From NCBI GenBank assembly GCA_002286855.1, contig NRSV01000109.1:1-64000 (forward strand): 64,000 nt of DNA. Direction: 5' to 3'. The DNA comes from Bipolaris cookei. Its lineage: Eukaryota; Ascomycota; Dothideomycetes; Pleosporales; Pleosporaceae. Shown in pieces: positions 51,792-63,135 of the stretch. Every line of letters begins with the position of its first letter. The first letter of the stretch is position 1. The notes under the pieces are model-generated. The model saw nothing but the letters and a program-made list of their open reading frames with translations. It was not told the DNA's origin and ran no database searches. The translations under genes were made by a program, and so were the position numbers.

Positions 51792-54700
51792 CTATCTCCT
51801 CTCTCTTTCTCTTTCCATCATTTCTCTCTCAACATCCCCTTCCGTTCTTACGCCTCCACGTCTGGCTTTGGCATTTTTCCTTAGGCCAGCTGTGAACAAG
51901 TTTGCAATGTTATCATCGCCTATGGCGCCGCTCTTGCGTCGCTTGTCGCGGTGGGATGCGGGTCCAGTTGGAGGTTTGACATCGGCTTTTGGTCCTTTGG
52001 GGACAGAAGGTTCGTCATCGAGGTCGTCGCGGGAACGTTTCGTTGAGAGAGTGGGGCGGGAAGATGTAGAAGAGATGCGGGAGTGGAGGGATTTGCTTGA
52101 GGGCTTTTCGACGCGGTCGCGGCTGTCGCGCTCTCGTGCGTTACGCTCCCGCTCAGCGGCGTAGTGGTCTTGTGTGGTTTCCTTTTCTTTTGTGGATGGT
52201 CCGGTTGGTGTTGTGGAAACGGAGCTTGCGCTGCTCCTTCGGCGGTGGTCTCGAGCGTCGCTACTACGGTCCTTGTTACGATCAGCAGCCGGACCTTTCG
52301 GAGGCTGGAATGCTCGAGGGCCACTGGGTGGTTGTGTAGGTGGTGCCATAGCATTTTTCGAACGGCCTTTGATGCTGAAGCCGTTTGCCGATGGACCAGT
52401 GGGGGCATTTAGAGGAGGCGAAACGACACGCTTCTTCATCATTTGGCCAACAACATCTTCTTCTTTCTCAGTTGCGGATGGCCTCTCTTTTCGATCGCGG
52501 TCATCGTCGCGACGTTCACGGTCCCGGTCTTTGCGGCTGCGGCGAGAGGAGCGGTACTTGTCGTCATCGTAGTCGCGCTCTTCTTCTTCGGCGTCACGGT
52601 CACGGCGACGCCTGCGTTCCTTGTCCTTGTCTCGTGAGCGGTCTTTCTCGCGGTCATAGTCATAGTCACGCTCGCGCTCTTTGCGATCCTTGCGGTCCCG
52701 TTCACGTTCCTTGTCGCGCGATCGGTCGCGTGATCGGTCACGATGCTTGTCTTTGTCGCGACTCCTATGCCTACGTCGCGAGTTGCCATCAGAGTCCTTC
52801 TCGTTGTTGCGATACGCATCATCATCATACTTGTCCTCATTGCGAGGCGATCGAGAACGGTGGCGGCGTCGATGTTCTCTACTTCGATCGCGATGTGACC
52901 GTGAGGACCGGTGCTTATCCTTGTCACGACGGCTACTGCGGTACTTGGAGTCTGCTGAAGCGCTCCGCGTTCGGTCGTCACGGCTGCTCCTCTCGTCACG
53001 GTGCCGGTCATCGTGCTCCTGCTCACGGCCGTCGTGACGCGATGGACGGTGGTGCTTACGCTCTTTGCGACTGTCGTGATCATCCTCTGACGGCGTCAGT
53101 GATCGAGCACGGTCGTCACGTCTAGAATGGCGATCCACAGAACGTGATCGCTCACGATGCTCATCTCGGTCTTCGTCTCTCGCTCGAGATCGAGACCGGG
53201 ACTGTGTGGGTGAACGCTCCTTGACGCGCATACTCTCATCTCGCAAAGGGGATTTGCTGTATGATGGTCAGTCATGAAAGCCCAATGTTGGTTGAATGGA
53301 TACTTACGATCGAACCCTGCGCTGTGGACTGATCGGCGCAACTTCTTGAGTAGATGCAACACTCTTAGGTGGCGGCGGTGGAGGTGCCTGAGCATACCGA
53401 CCGCTGTTTACACGACTTGAGAATCCAGTGTTGGGCCGACCTTCTCGCATCGCACGTGGTCCGGTGGGTGCGCCTTTGACCCCAACACCAATAGGCTCCG
53501 TGGGTTGACCTGTCAAAACTGTCGCCGCACCATAAGCACCGCTATTGAACCCGCCACGAGGACCGAAATTGCCGTTGTATCCCATGTTCATATTCATGTT
53601 CATGTTCATGCTAGGATCGAACGGCACGTTCATATGCTGAGCCGGGAACTGGTTCATGATTCCTGCTGCGTACGGCATGCCCATGCCATTACCCATCATT
53701 GACTGATCATAATTCTGCATATCTGCACTGCCCGTGTCGACGGTTTGGATTGGTTTCAGTCCGTCGTCCTGTGCTGATTCTTTGGCACTCTCTCCTGTAT
53801 CATTAGTATTGTTGGCAGCGGCCTGACTTGCATCAAGACCAGAGCCAGCTCCATGATTCGGCGCCTTGATGGAGGCTGCAGCAGATTCGCTATTTTCCTT
53901 ACCTTCTTCAGTTGGCTCTGTGGAAGCTTTGTCCTGCTCACTTTCGGCCTTGGGCTCATGAGCAGTGTTGGCGTTTCCATCAGGCGACTGGCCGTCACGC
54001 TGCGTAGAAAAATTCGTGTCAGTCGGAGTGTTCCAAGATTTGCCAACCCGATTATTCGAGTTTGGCCGAGAATTTGGTTGGAAAGAACGTACGTTTTCCG
54101 AAGGGCCACCGTGGCTGGTCGGACGGGTATTTGCGCCCTGGAAACCAAGGCCAAAGCCTCCCTGGTTGCCATTCCTGTTGTTTCGTTGGGCATGTGTTCC
54201 CCCTTGATTGGCATGGAAACGATTCTGGTTCTGGTTTGGGAAATTATTCTTGGGAAACTGGTTCATCATCTCGGGATATGCTCCAGATTGATTATAGCCA
54301 CCCATCTGATTGGGCCCGCTGAAGTTTCCATAGCCACCGCCCATTCCATTCCAACCATTACCAAAGCCGCCTCCATACTGCATCATGTTCATGGCAGACA
54401 TGTCGCTCATGCCCATGTTTCCCCCAAAGTTGCCGTACATGCCGTTCATGCTGTTGAAATCTGGATAAGAATTAGTAATCGTTCGCTTGCTAGGATTTTC
54501 ACTGATATAACATACCCATGGGATTCATACCATTCCAATTGCCATTGGCCATCATGTTAGGCATGCCATTCCAACCCATGCCGTTGTTGAAGCCACCTTG
54601 AGCAGGAAAACCGAAACCCATTTGACCTTGCATATTGTTCATCATGGGATTGGTGCCTGTCATGCCATTGACGCCGGGGGTGTTGCCTGGCTCTTCCGTC

Positions 54701-55594
54701 AAGTCGCCTGCTACTGCGGGCTCCGTACTTTTCGATACATTCTGCGATGCTCTAGCCTCAGTAGGAGAGTTGACCTGACCTTGGTTAGTAACCGCGACAG
54801 ATCGAGTTAAAGACACTTGATGTTCATTTGCATGTGCAGCAACGGGTTTTGCATTCTTCAAGAAATGGATGCTCATCGCCTTGTTCTCTTTTTTTCCTCT
54901 TTCTTTACTGTACGATCCCAACATGCCAACAAGCGAAAAAGATAGACATTGGTAACCTACTTCGTTCGGTTGAGCAGAGGCCGAGCCGGCGCGCTGTACA
55001 GTCTCTTCCGCATTCCCCACAGAGCCAGCGGCTTCTTCAGCGACACTATCCTCTGCCTTGGGTGGTTCCTCAATGCTGTCTACAGGCTTTTCTATGCTCT
55101 CGTTCACTGGCTGCACTTCGGGCGCGGCTGGTGTGGTCTCAACAGGAGGGGTAGCTGCCTGTGCCGCAACCTTGGCCTCTTCCTTCTTCTTCTGTTTTTG
55201 CAGCCACACGCGCATGGTGTTTCGGAGAGATTTGTTGATCGCACACGAATCTGCCTCGAGCGGCGAATGGTCACACGACGGACACGTGGTAGGAAATTGG
55301 AGATTTGCCTGGCCTAGGAAATGTCAGTGGGTGGCGATTCTGCTATAGCTTGGCGGCGAAGCGTGCGTACATGATGAGCAGACTGATTTTGCGCAACAAA
55401 TCAGCTTGTATGAGTCAAAAGCCAGCTGATTACATAGAGCGCAGAAGAAGTTCTTGGGGAAAGCAGACGCTGGGAGTGAGCTATGGATGTTAGTAACACT
55501 AAAGAAGAAAGCAGCAGAGAAGCGCTTACAGAGCGAGATCCTTCAGTTCATCGGCAAGCGGCGCCGCCTTGGGGTCTACTGCCGAGTTTGCCAT
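51792..55594 (-). CDS. RING-type zinc-binding protein with Met/Asn/Gly-rich middle and RS tail
   Basis: Five exons: 55594-55530, 55480-55371, 55313-54516, 54460-53308 and 53256-51792, 1196 aa, all junctions in frame, introns 49-57 nt. Residues 35-90 form a RING/U-box-like zinc module: FFCALCNQLAFDSY, CCAKSVCSSC, TTCPSCDHSPLE, followed by INKSLRNTMRVWL, a helix also seen after the Mpe1/RBBP6 RING. A region rich in Asn, Gly and Met (about 280-440) looks prion-like. The last 490 residues are an Arg/Ser/Asp repeat domain with repeated PTGP-type motifs and end in a conserved-looking IANLFTAGLRKNAKARRGG. It suggests a nuclear mRNA-processing or ubiquitin-ligase role; no DWNN domain is present. Near 54975-54870 an in-frame stretch might be a retained intron. 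Confidence 0.75.
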
Positions 55595-56170
55595 GGTGAG
55601 GTTGTGCAAGTTCGCGACTTTGACTTAGGCTGCCGCGCAAACAATTGAGACTGCCGTCGGGCGCGGGGCTTTATTCCATTAAAAAGATAAGAGGGAAAAG
55701 AGGGGAGAAGAAATACGGAGCAAGATGATTCCTCGGTGCAGGCACAGGCAAGCAGACGAGGGGGATTGCAGTCGCAGTCGCAGTCGCAGTCGTTGGTGTT
55801 TGCCGAGTGACAACTGCATGCTGCGCGCAAGTTTTCCGGGCGTCGCGACCAACCGCCTGGTCCGTGCCCACAAACTCTAACCATCGTCACGTGCTCATCG
55901 TCTTCCGCATACGGAAGAGTGCGTGCACGGCATTCCGTCTTCACGCTCTGCCTTGTCCGTCAGCCCGGATTCCAGCTGACCTGAAAGGGCCTTTCATACA
56001 ACTATGACGCGTGTCCTGGTCAGAGAACGAGCATTGAGTTTGAACGGCTGTGGCGCTAATCGGTTGTGGCTTAGCTAGACCCTTGACGGCATCATCACCA
56101 TTGTCACTTGACATAGCGCAGACAGACAAAGGAAGCTCACTGACTTCATCTTTATGTATTTCTTGCCAAG
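55595..56170. promoter_or_regulatory. Divergent promoter region, RING/RS gene and HSL-type hydrolase
   Basis: A 576-base gap between divergent start codons. It contains a GCAGTC hexamer repeat at 55768-55792 and no credible gene; small open frames here are antisense or random. Confidence 0.45.
55768..55792. repeat. GCAGTC hexanucleotide tandem repeat
   Basis: Four uninterrupted copies of GCAGTC plus one extra base, in the promoter region between two divergent genes. It is short, probably length-variable between strains, and could serve as a marker. Confidence 0.8.
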
Positions 56171-57395
56171 ATGATCCTAGGCCAGATCTCCTACCTGGAC
56201 TGCATCGCTTTCCTCGTCTTTCTTGCCCCTCAATTGCTAATCCAAATCGGCATCATCCCCCTTTTGACATGGCTTCTCCCCCAGCTACCTTTTCTTAGTG
56301 AGTACACGTCCTCTTTGTTCTCCAGACGTACTGATTCTCATAGCTTTCAAAGTTATTGTCATACCGATTCAATTCATCCACGAGAGATTCTTCGTCCCTC
56401 TTGAACAACGTGCACCATGGGTCAGGAAAGCAACACCATTCCAGGACCTCGTCATTCGCTTTGTTCGCTATGCATTCGCCAACATGCCAGCCTTCCTGGG
56501 TAGGGTCTTTTTCTCAAAGCAAGTCTCACTGCCTTTCCTCAGATTCCGCATGTTGCGCCATGGAGTGGTCACCAGCCCCATCCGGTGGACCGACGTCAAG
56601 CGGCCAAACTTCAAAGGCGTCTGGATTGTGCACAACCAGCAAGAACAACCCGACTTGATTGTGTACTACTGTCACGGCGGCGGTTTCTCTATGGGAAGCA
56701 GTTACTTTTACATGGAATTCCTGCTTGCCTGGGTTGCATTACTCAAAGCCGCTGGGTACCGCAATCCCGCCCTCTTTGCCCTGGAATACACCCTTGTGCC
56801 AGATGCCACGTATCCCACTCAACTCCATGAAACACTAGCTGGATATGAGTATGTGCTCTCTTTGGCCCAGTCCTCGACTCGCATTGTTGTTGGAGGAGAC
56901 TCGGCTGGCGCAACTCTGATGCTAAGTTTCCTGCTTTATTTATCCGAGCACACCGAGCTTCGACACCAGAAGCCTGGTCTTACGATTATGATAAGCCCAT
57001 GGGTCAAAATCGTATCGCTCGAGAATAGAAATACCACGTCTGACTATCTCAATAACTCCTCACTGGAGCAATATGGCCGCCAGTACATTGGAAGCAAAGT
57101 CTCTCCCGACGATGCCATGGTTTCGCCTGGAAATTGTAAAGACGTCCAGAAATGGACAGAAGCTTCGCCAGAAAATGGCTGGTACTTTCTATACGGCAGC
57201 GAAGAGGTACTCGGGCCAGAAACAAGGAACTTAATCGCATTACTGGAGAAGACGGGGAAAGAGGTGGATACTTGGGAAGAAAAAGGCGGTATACACGCAT
57301 GGCCGGTTGCTAGTCTATACTTGGGTGAGACCAAGGAGGTAAGGCTGAGCGGCTTGAAGAGTATTGTTGGGGCCATTAAAGAAAGGATTCATTAA
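56171..57395 (+). CDS. HSL-type alpha/beta hydrolase, N-terminal membrane anchor
   Basis: Exons 56171-56297 and 56344-57395 give 392 aa; the intron is 46 nt, GTGAGT...CATAG, and keeps the frame (LPFLTFKVIVIP). Residues 10-50 are strongly hydrophobic (IAFLVFLAPQLLIQIGII), a likely ER membrane anchor. The hormone-sensitive-lipase family is shown by the oxyanion motif YYCHGGGFSMGS near residue 140, the nucleophile elbow VVGGDSAGATL near 220, LYGSEEVLGPE for the acid and GGIHAWPV for the catalytic His near 360. Fungal relatives include steryl acetyl hydrolases and lipid deacetylases; the substrate here is not known. The gene converges on the sedolisin. Confidence 0.87.
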
Positions 57396-57631
57396 TAGCT
57401 TTTTAGCGATCCGTATATATCCAAAGGAAGTTTATATACAAATTTCCATGCTGTCCATCACCATCATTCAGTTCTCTCCTACTCTTACCTATTTACATTG
57501 TATAATTAACCAACATGCCAGTTCACTAGCACATATAGAACTATTGAGCTAGAGTAAAGAAACAAGACGTAAGGCCATATCACCGAATTCTAGTCGTAAC
57601 AATACATCCATCTCCCCTCCCCTATACCCTC

Positions 57632-59896
57632 CTACGGCAACAACAAATAAAGATCAAGCAGTTTCTGATAATCCGGAACCCCCAATCCCGTCGGGGGATC
57701 CCACCCCGGTGCCGCCGGAAACCCTTGCGTCCCACACCCAGGATTACTACCGTTAACAACATCTCTAAAGACCTGGAGGTTACTATACAGCACGTGGTGA
57801 GGAACGCCAATAGGTCCCTTCCCAATCTTCTTCCGCTCATCCACGATACGCGCGAGCATCACGCCCATGAGCATCACGGACACACTGGTTCCACCATCTT
57901 GGGTTCGTGTGCCGGCTAGCCATTCGGGAATCTGTTGACCTGTTAGTAACGTGGATTGTACTATGGAGCGAGAAGATGAATAGGAGTTTTCAACGTACCG
58001 GTCCAGCATTAGCTGCAACATCAGGATACGCCCTCCCCGCGCGATTATACAGCCCAGGCTTCGTATGGTTGAAATTAATACCCTCCCACGACGGATATCC
58101 CGGATCATAATGTTTCAGGTACTGATCAACAGCGTCCTGCTGATACTTTGGCCTCTCGAAAAACTGCGAGAAGCCTGAGCTGGTAGAAAACGAACCCTTC
58201 CACGGCTGGTTCCCCGCGGGCCCCGTTTGCCATGCGACTTCGATGTCGTGTTCGGTTTTGTTGGCTCCGATCATTGAGCCGCCGACGGAGAGGATCCAGG
58301 GACAGCCGTTTGGGTAGCGGAAGTCGAAGGCGTCGCATGTGGATTTGTAGCCAAGACCAACGTCGCCAGAGGCAAAGAGGAAGGTAACGCCTTGAAGGCC
58401 GAGTTTGAGGATTTCGTCGCAGAGCCTTGCGCCGTGGTTTTTGGCATGGATAGTAGTTTCGTCGAGGGATGAGTAGAAAGCGCTGGCGATGATGGGGGTC
58501 GGCTTCCAGGTTCCGCATTGGTAGGTGCCGTTGTAATCAACACCGGTTGAGTCGTCAGGGTCATTCGGGGGCGATGTCGTATGGGGGTATGTAGGGTCCA
58601 ACTCCTAGATGTTACACGAAGCTGTCAGATCTTAGGTCTTCAGTGGCTTAGTTTGCTAAGCTCTTACTCTCCGTGTATTTGTTTTATTCACTTACAGGGT
58701 CATAAGGTCCGCATATTCCATACGCGCATGATGTACAATAACTTCCATCGATTGCGTCAAGCAAAGGCGTTAACAGTGCCCGATCCCGGTCTTGGCCATA
58801 GTATTCATCGTCAATTTGGATGTTTGTCACATTGCCCGGATAGTAAAGTGGAATGGTCGACTGCAAGTCCATGGCAACCTCGTTTCCGCCGGTTCCGGCG
58901 GACCAGTTTAAGAGCTGTTCGAATCGTAGGCCACCGTCGATGGACACGAATTGCGGTCCGTATCCTTGCGGAATACGCGATGGGAAGAACTCTTTCCAAT
59001 AGAGATCCAGATCGGCCTGCTCATAGTATTGACCGTTCACGTGGATTCCAAGAGAATTGGGAGAGTTGGGCCCAGTTTGCCCGTCCAGAAATGGCATGTT
59101 CAACAGTCGGGTCACGCATTCGGCCGAGACTTCATGTGTGCAGTTGGACGTGATCGACTGGATTTTGGAGACACTCAATGGGTCTACTTCCCTTCTTGAT
59201 GGACTCTGCGGTTGGCCGGTATCTGCTCGGCGTTGGGGTGCGCCAGATGAATTGTCGCGACCTTGGGCTCGTCGAAGAGGAACAGCAGCTACTCCTGGCT
59301 TCACAAAATCGACGACGTCAGAAACATGTCTAGGCAAATGATATCCCTCGTTGCCTGCCAAACTTCTACCCTCCAAATCATGGTACTCATAATACTCGGT
59401 ATGGAATAAGTCTTCGGCCTGCTGAGCTGAGCAAAGGAAAACCAGCCACTGTTTGTTGTTGGAATATGTCACATTGTCGCGATGAATTCCTGAAGAATGT
59501 AACCAGTCAATCACAGAGTCCACTGCGTGTTGGGGAGGCCTGAATGCTTCAATAACTTGTTCCGCAGTCCAGTACTACAGAGTGGGAGGTATTAGCGGCT
59601 AAATTCCTCGTTGACCTCCCCATTTTTTCAGACTGAAGACTGACCTTGCCAAAATTTTGAGACTGAGGAGACGCAATTTCATTGAGCCATGATTCAGCTT
59701 GGCCCAAGTTGGATTGTTTAAGAGCAATCTTGACCAAAAGTGGAATATCTTGATGCAATCTATCTCTCTTGCTCAAACCCGAGTGCTCGTCGCGTTCTTC
59801 ATGCAGAATATGATCATGGGGAGCTCTCTTGATGGCGTGCGCAGAGACGTGCCCAAGAGCAATCATCAACGCTGGCCAGGTTCCAAACGGGACCAT
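57632..59896 (-). CDS. Secreted sedolisin (tripeptidyl peptidase, family S53)
   Basis: Four exons: 59896-59645, 59574-58696, 58604-57999 and 57931-57632, 678 aa, with introns of 70, 91 and 67 nt and an open frame at each join. Residues 1-20 are a signal peptide (MVPFGTWPALMIALGHVSAHA). A pro-domain of about 200 residues follows, with GLSKRDRLHQDIPLLVKIALKQSN and the pro-kumamolisin-type segment. The mature enzyme has the Glu-Asp pair in GNEVAMDLQ near residue 312, the oxyanion Asp in FASGDVG near 452, and the nucleophile Ser near 595 in DGGTSVSVM. The final PPTGLGVPDYQKLL is the calcium-binding end. The Pro usually found three residues after this SxS (GTSxSxP) is missing. It removes tripeptides from proteins at acid pH. 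Confidence 0.9.
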
Positions 59897-60412
59897 TTTG
59901 ATAGATATTCGTAGCCTCTAAGACTAGTCAGAACGTTGAAAGGACGATGTGCCATTTACACCAAGACTGGCTTGAACAGTTCTGTGAGGATGGAAAGAAG
60001 GAGTGACGAGTTTTCCTTAGCGCTTCGTAAAAATACATACCGGATAGTATCACCGAATGGCACGGCACAGATCCGAGAGATTAACTTAGCTACAAGTTTC
60101 GGTTTGTATTAGTTATATATGTGTTAGCATAGTTGGCAGCTCTTTGTAAAGCTATTTAACAAGACAAAACAATTTTCAATGGGGGATACAGCTTTTTTTA
60201 TGGTTTCACAACAGTATTCGGGCCTGGTTAGTATCTCGGCAGGTTCTGGGTGCAGGAGCGCACCTAGCGTCTGTGCGCATCATCAGTGCATAGAGTTCCG
60301 TGTCCAATTATTGATCTGAGTAAGACCCTATAAAGGTGTTGTATACTTGATACATTTGGTATATAAGTACAATAAAGAGCAGCTAGCTGCACTAGAGAAA
60401 TGAAGTCAAGAA
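59897..60412. other. Intergenic, 0.5 kb, sedolisin upstream region
   Basis: It holds the sedolisin promoter and the 3' end of the small gene on its right. AT-rich around 60100-60200. No gene or repeat is recognised. Confidence 0.4.
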
Positions 60413-61047
60413 TCATTGCACTTGTTGTCTGGTCCAGCTATTGAGATCGAACCGATCGTTGGTGTAGTGTTGAAGCGGGAGATGGAAACCCAGCTCCTTG
60501 CCTGCTCGCTGTAAATTTAGTGCCTTGGTGACCTTTTGGGCGGCATCTAAGAAAGAGTCGAAAACTTTGTCTTGTTTTGATAAGTTGTCGACTGTGAGCT
60601 GATCAGAGGCAGCCTGGTGGGGCTTTGGTGGAGTGGTGGTAGGAGCGGCCGGCGTTGTGGGCCGATAGTATGTGATTGGTTGCATCACAACTACCACGGT
60701 ATCTCCGTCATCGTCCGTGCGCAGTGTAGCCCTACAAAATTGTTACCATAATCTAGCCAAATATGTATACCTGTAAGCAGTTAAGTCTGTGGGAAGTCTT
60801 GTATTGTTTGATATCTGATACTGAGAGCAAGTTTAAATACAGCATTATTAGTCAGTGGGTAACAACGTGACTATACATGGTATTTCTGGGCTTACAATAC
60901 AACGTTTGCTTTTTTCTAATAGAAACACTTTTCAAGTAAATCAAAGTTGAGCAGATGACATGTATTACTGGACCATACCAGCAAGATTAGGAAGTAGGAC
61001 TAGACTCACGGATAGGTTATGTCTTCGTGAACGGTTTGTGCAGCCAT
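60413..61047 (-). CDS. Unrecognised small protein, four exons including a 13-nt micro-exon
   Basis: The minus strand can be read as four exons: 61047-61010, 60908-60896, 60820-60771 and 60731-60413, 139 aa. Donors are GTGAGT, GTAAGC and GTATAC and all acceptors are AG; the frame is open throughout, joining ITYP-KRCI-YQISNNTRLPTDLTAY-RATLRTDDDGDT. The second exon is only 13 nt, so an alternative joining is possible. The middle is Pro/Thr-rich (YYRPTTPAAPTTTPPKP), followed by a predicted helix (SKQDKVFDSFLDAAQKVTKA) and a C-terminal tail LPLQHYTNDRFDLNSW. There is no signal peptide. I know no family with this layout; probably a lineage-specific protein. The last exon alone is 94 codons from its first Met. 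Confidence 0.42.
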
Positions 61048-61406
61048 ATTAATCGGAGTCAAAGATGTGATTTGATAATTCCCGTAGACGGTAGAGCGGA
61101 ATTTAAGCAAAGCCTTTGTGAACCCTATACCGATGTGCAAATTTCAACAGGAAAACCAACATCTACTTATAGTTACTCCAGAGCGAGTATCGTGACTGTT
61201 AAGTGCCCGTTCACATCTCTGTGTTGAAGCAGGCCAATAAGAAGAAGATTGCAAGCCAATCATGCCCTCAATTGTGTCGATGAACATGCATGAGCGATGC
61301 CCGAGTCACAAGCTTTTTCAACGAAGTAGGTTGCGAACCACTTTGCGAAAAGAAATAACCATGAACTTCCGTAGTTTTGGAGACGTTTGTGGAGACTCGT
61401 GGCAAT

Positions 61407-61534
61407 CAGAGTTGTCAACAATCAGACTCATTAAGCAGAGCTAACGTGATATAGTTGTGATTAAGCCTGTATAAGCTAGTGTACTACTATATCACGTTAG
61501 CTCGGCTTGATGAGCTTGATTGTTGACAATTCTG
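61407..61534. repeat. MITE-like imperfect hairpin, 128 bp
   Basis: Arms 61407-61455 and 61486-61534 are 49-base inverted repeats around a 30-base loop, with about 5 mismatches, mostly transitions. The inner end is GCTAACGTGATATAGT and the outer part contains TTGTCAACAATC. There is no coding capacity. It could be a miniature inverted-repeat transposon or a solo-hairpin remnant. Confidence 0.65.
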
Positions 61535-62616
61535 GTGGCAATGCCAAGGACTTTTGTGTGGCTGATAGGTAGGGCCTCCTACCCGAATGAAGCCGAAAAG
61601 TAGCAGTAGGTCTTGCGGGAGGCGGGAGGCGGTTGGTATGTGCGTTGTAAGCATGCAGGCGTTGGCGAGAGGCGGTTGGTATGCAAGGACGGAATGAAGG
61701 ACGCACATTATCCGGCGCAATTCAGATGGCCCTTTTGCCTGCTTCTGCCTGCTTCTGCCTGCTTTGCCTCTTACTTGCCTGGTTTGGCGTCCCATAACGT
61801 CATCACAGGTCTATACATAACCACTCAATGCTCCAGGCTTTTGCCAGATTCCGCTCCACATTATCAGGCCATAGTAAAGCATACAACACATTCATTGTTG
61901 CGCACCCAATTACTGCCCAGCATGCATCTCTCGTGGCAATTCCTTTCTCTTTTCTCATTTCTCTATTTAGCCTAGCACCTCACGCTCGTATTATGCAAGC
62001 TTGAGCTGCTAGCTGTAGTTTTGGAAGTAGCTAGCACTAACCCGTTTCGAGCACCCACACTGGATTAGCCAGATTGAGCTAGCATACAAACGGCAGTGAA
62101 AAGATTGTATTGGGGTTTTCATACTCTCACGAGAGTTTCTTCTGTAGCGATAATACATCAGTTGCTCTCTACCTTGTTCCTTTCTTTTCAACACTAGCTT
62201 CTTACTGAAGCCTCCAAGATCGTCCAACTCACCGTTGTCGGAGCTATATTCCTCCACACTGACGACCATCGCATATCAAGGGTCCGAGTCCGACAACACA
62301 GGTCGCAATGTTTACGATTCCGCCGGCGCACCGATTGGTCTTCTGCGATGTTGCATATACGCGTAAGGTTCTCGTATGCTAGCCAGGCCGGCGTAGTATC
62401 AGCTGTGCAGCACACCAGCTTTAGTTCGAAAGTCGCTGGAAGCCTTGCAATGTCATGTATTACTTACATCAACATTGCTTTTTGACCTGTTCCAACATAG
62501 CCTACAAACATCTCCTTCGCATGTTTGCCAAGAATATGCACACCGTTCAGCATTCAATTCTTGCATGCTTGGCTTCTCTTTGCTTTATCGCTCTTGCATG
62601 ATTGATACCACCCCAG

Positions 62617-62738
62617 ACCCCGTCAACAAAAAGAATGAAACTGCTCTCGCTACGCTATTCCGCCTTTGGCAGACAGTCGAGCTGCTAAAACTAGGGTGGC
62701 GTGGCGAAAACAGTTCTATATATTTTTGCTGACGGGGT
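62617..62738. repeat. MITE-like element, 122 bp
   Basis: The ends ACCCCGTCAACAAAAA (62617-62632) and TTTTTGCTGACGGGGT (62723-62738) are inverted with one mismatch. The similarity continues inward for about 30 more bases with several C/T differences. Target duplication is unclear. Confidence 0.5.
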
Positions 62739-62943
62739 GATACCAAACTCAGCTCAGATTAACCTAGAAACGTATACCTTCCGTGCAGGCAGATCACATG
62801 ACCAGCCACTGAACCTATCGTCTTAGAACAGAACAGCTATTTTCGCTGAATGGATATTGCAGTAGTAAGTTAATATTACAGTATCTATCGTAATATCTAC
62901 ACAACACTCTCACTAGATACTCGCAGTTGGCGATAGATTCATA

Positions 62944-63135
62944 CATGGGCATATCGTTTTAGATCATTTTTTGGAAAACAGGTTAAGCAGAATTTAGTCT
63001 ACCAAACTTTTTTGTTACCAATCAGGGAAAATCTTGTTATTGACAGCCTCTGTTTAATTGGCTGAAAATAACTTTGGTAGACTAAATTCTGCTTAACCTG
63101 TTTTTCAAAAAACGATCTAAAACAATATGCCCATG
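62944..63135. repeat. MITE with 63-bp terminal inverted repeats and TA target duplication
   Basis: Arms 62944-63007 and 63073-63135 are inverted repeats with about three mismatches, starting CATGGGCATAT. TA flanks both ends (62942-62943 and 63136-63137), as for Tc1/mariner or pogo-mobilised elements. The 65-base centre is unrelated to any coding sequence. Total 192 bp. Confidence 0.75.

Noticed and set aside
52174..53125. Several long plus-strand open frames
   Set aside because: Antisense shadows of the Arg/Ser/Asp repeats of the RING/RS gene.
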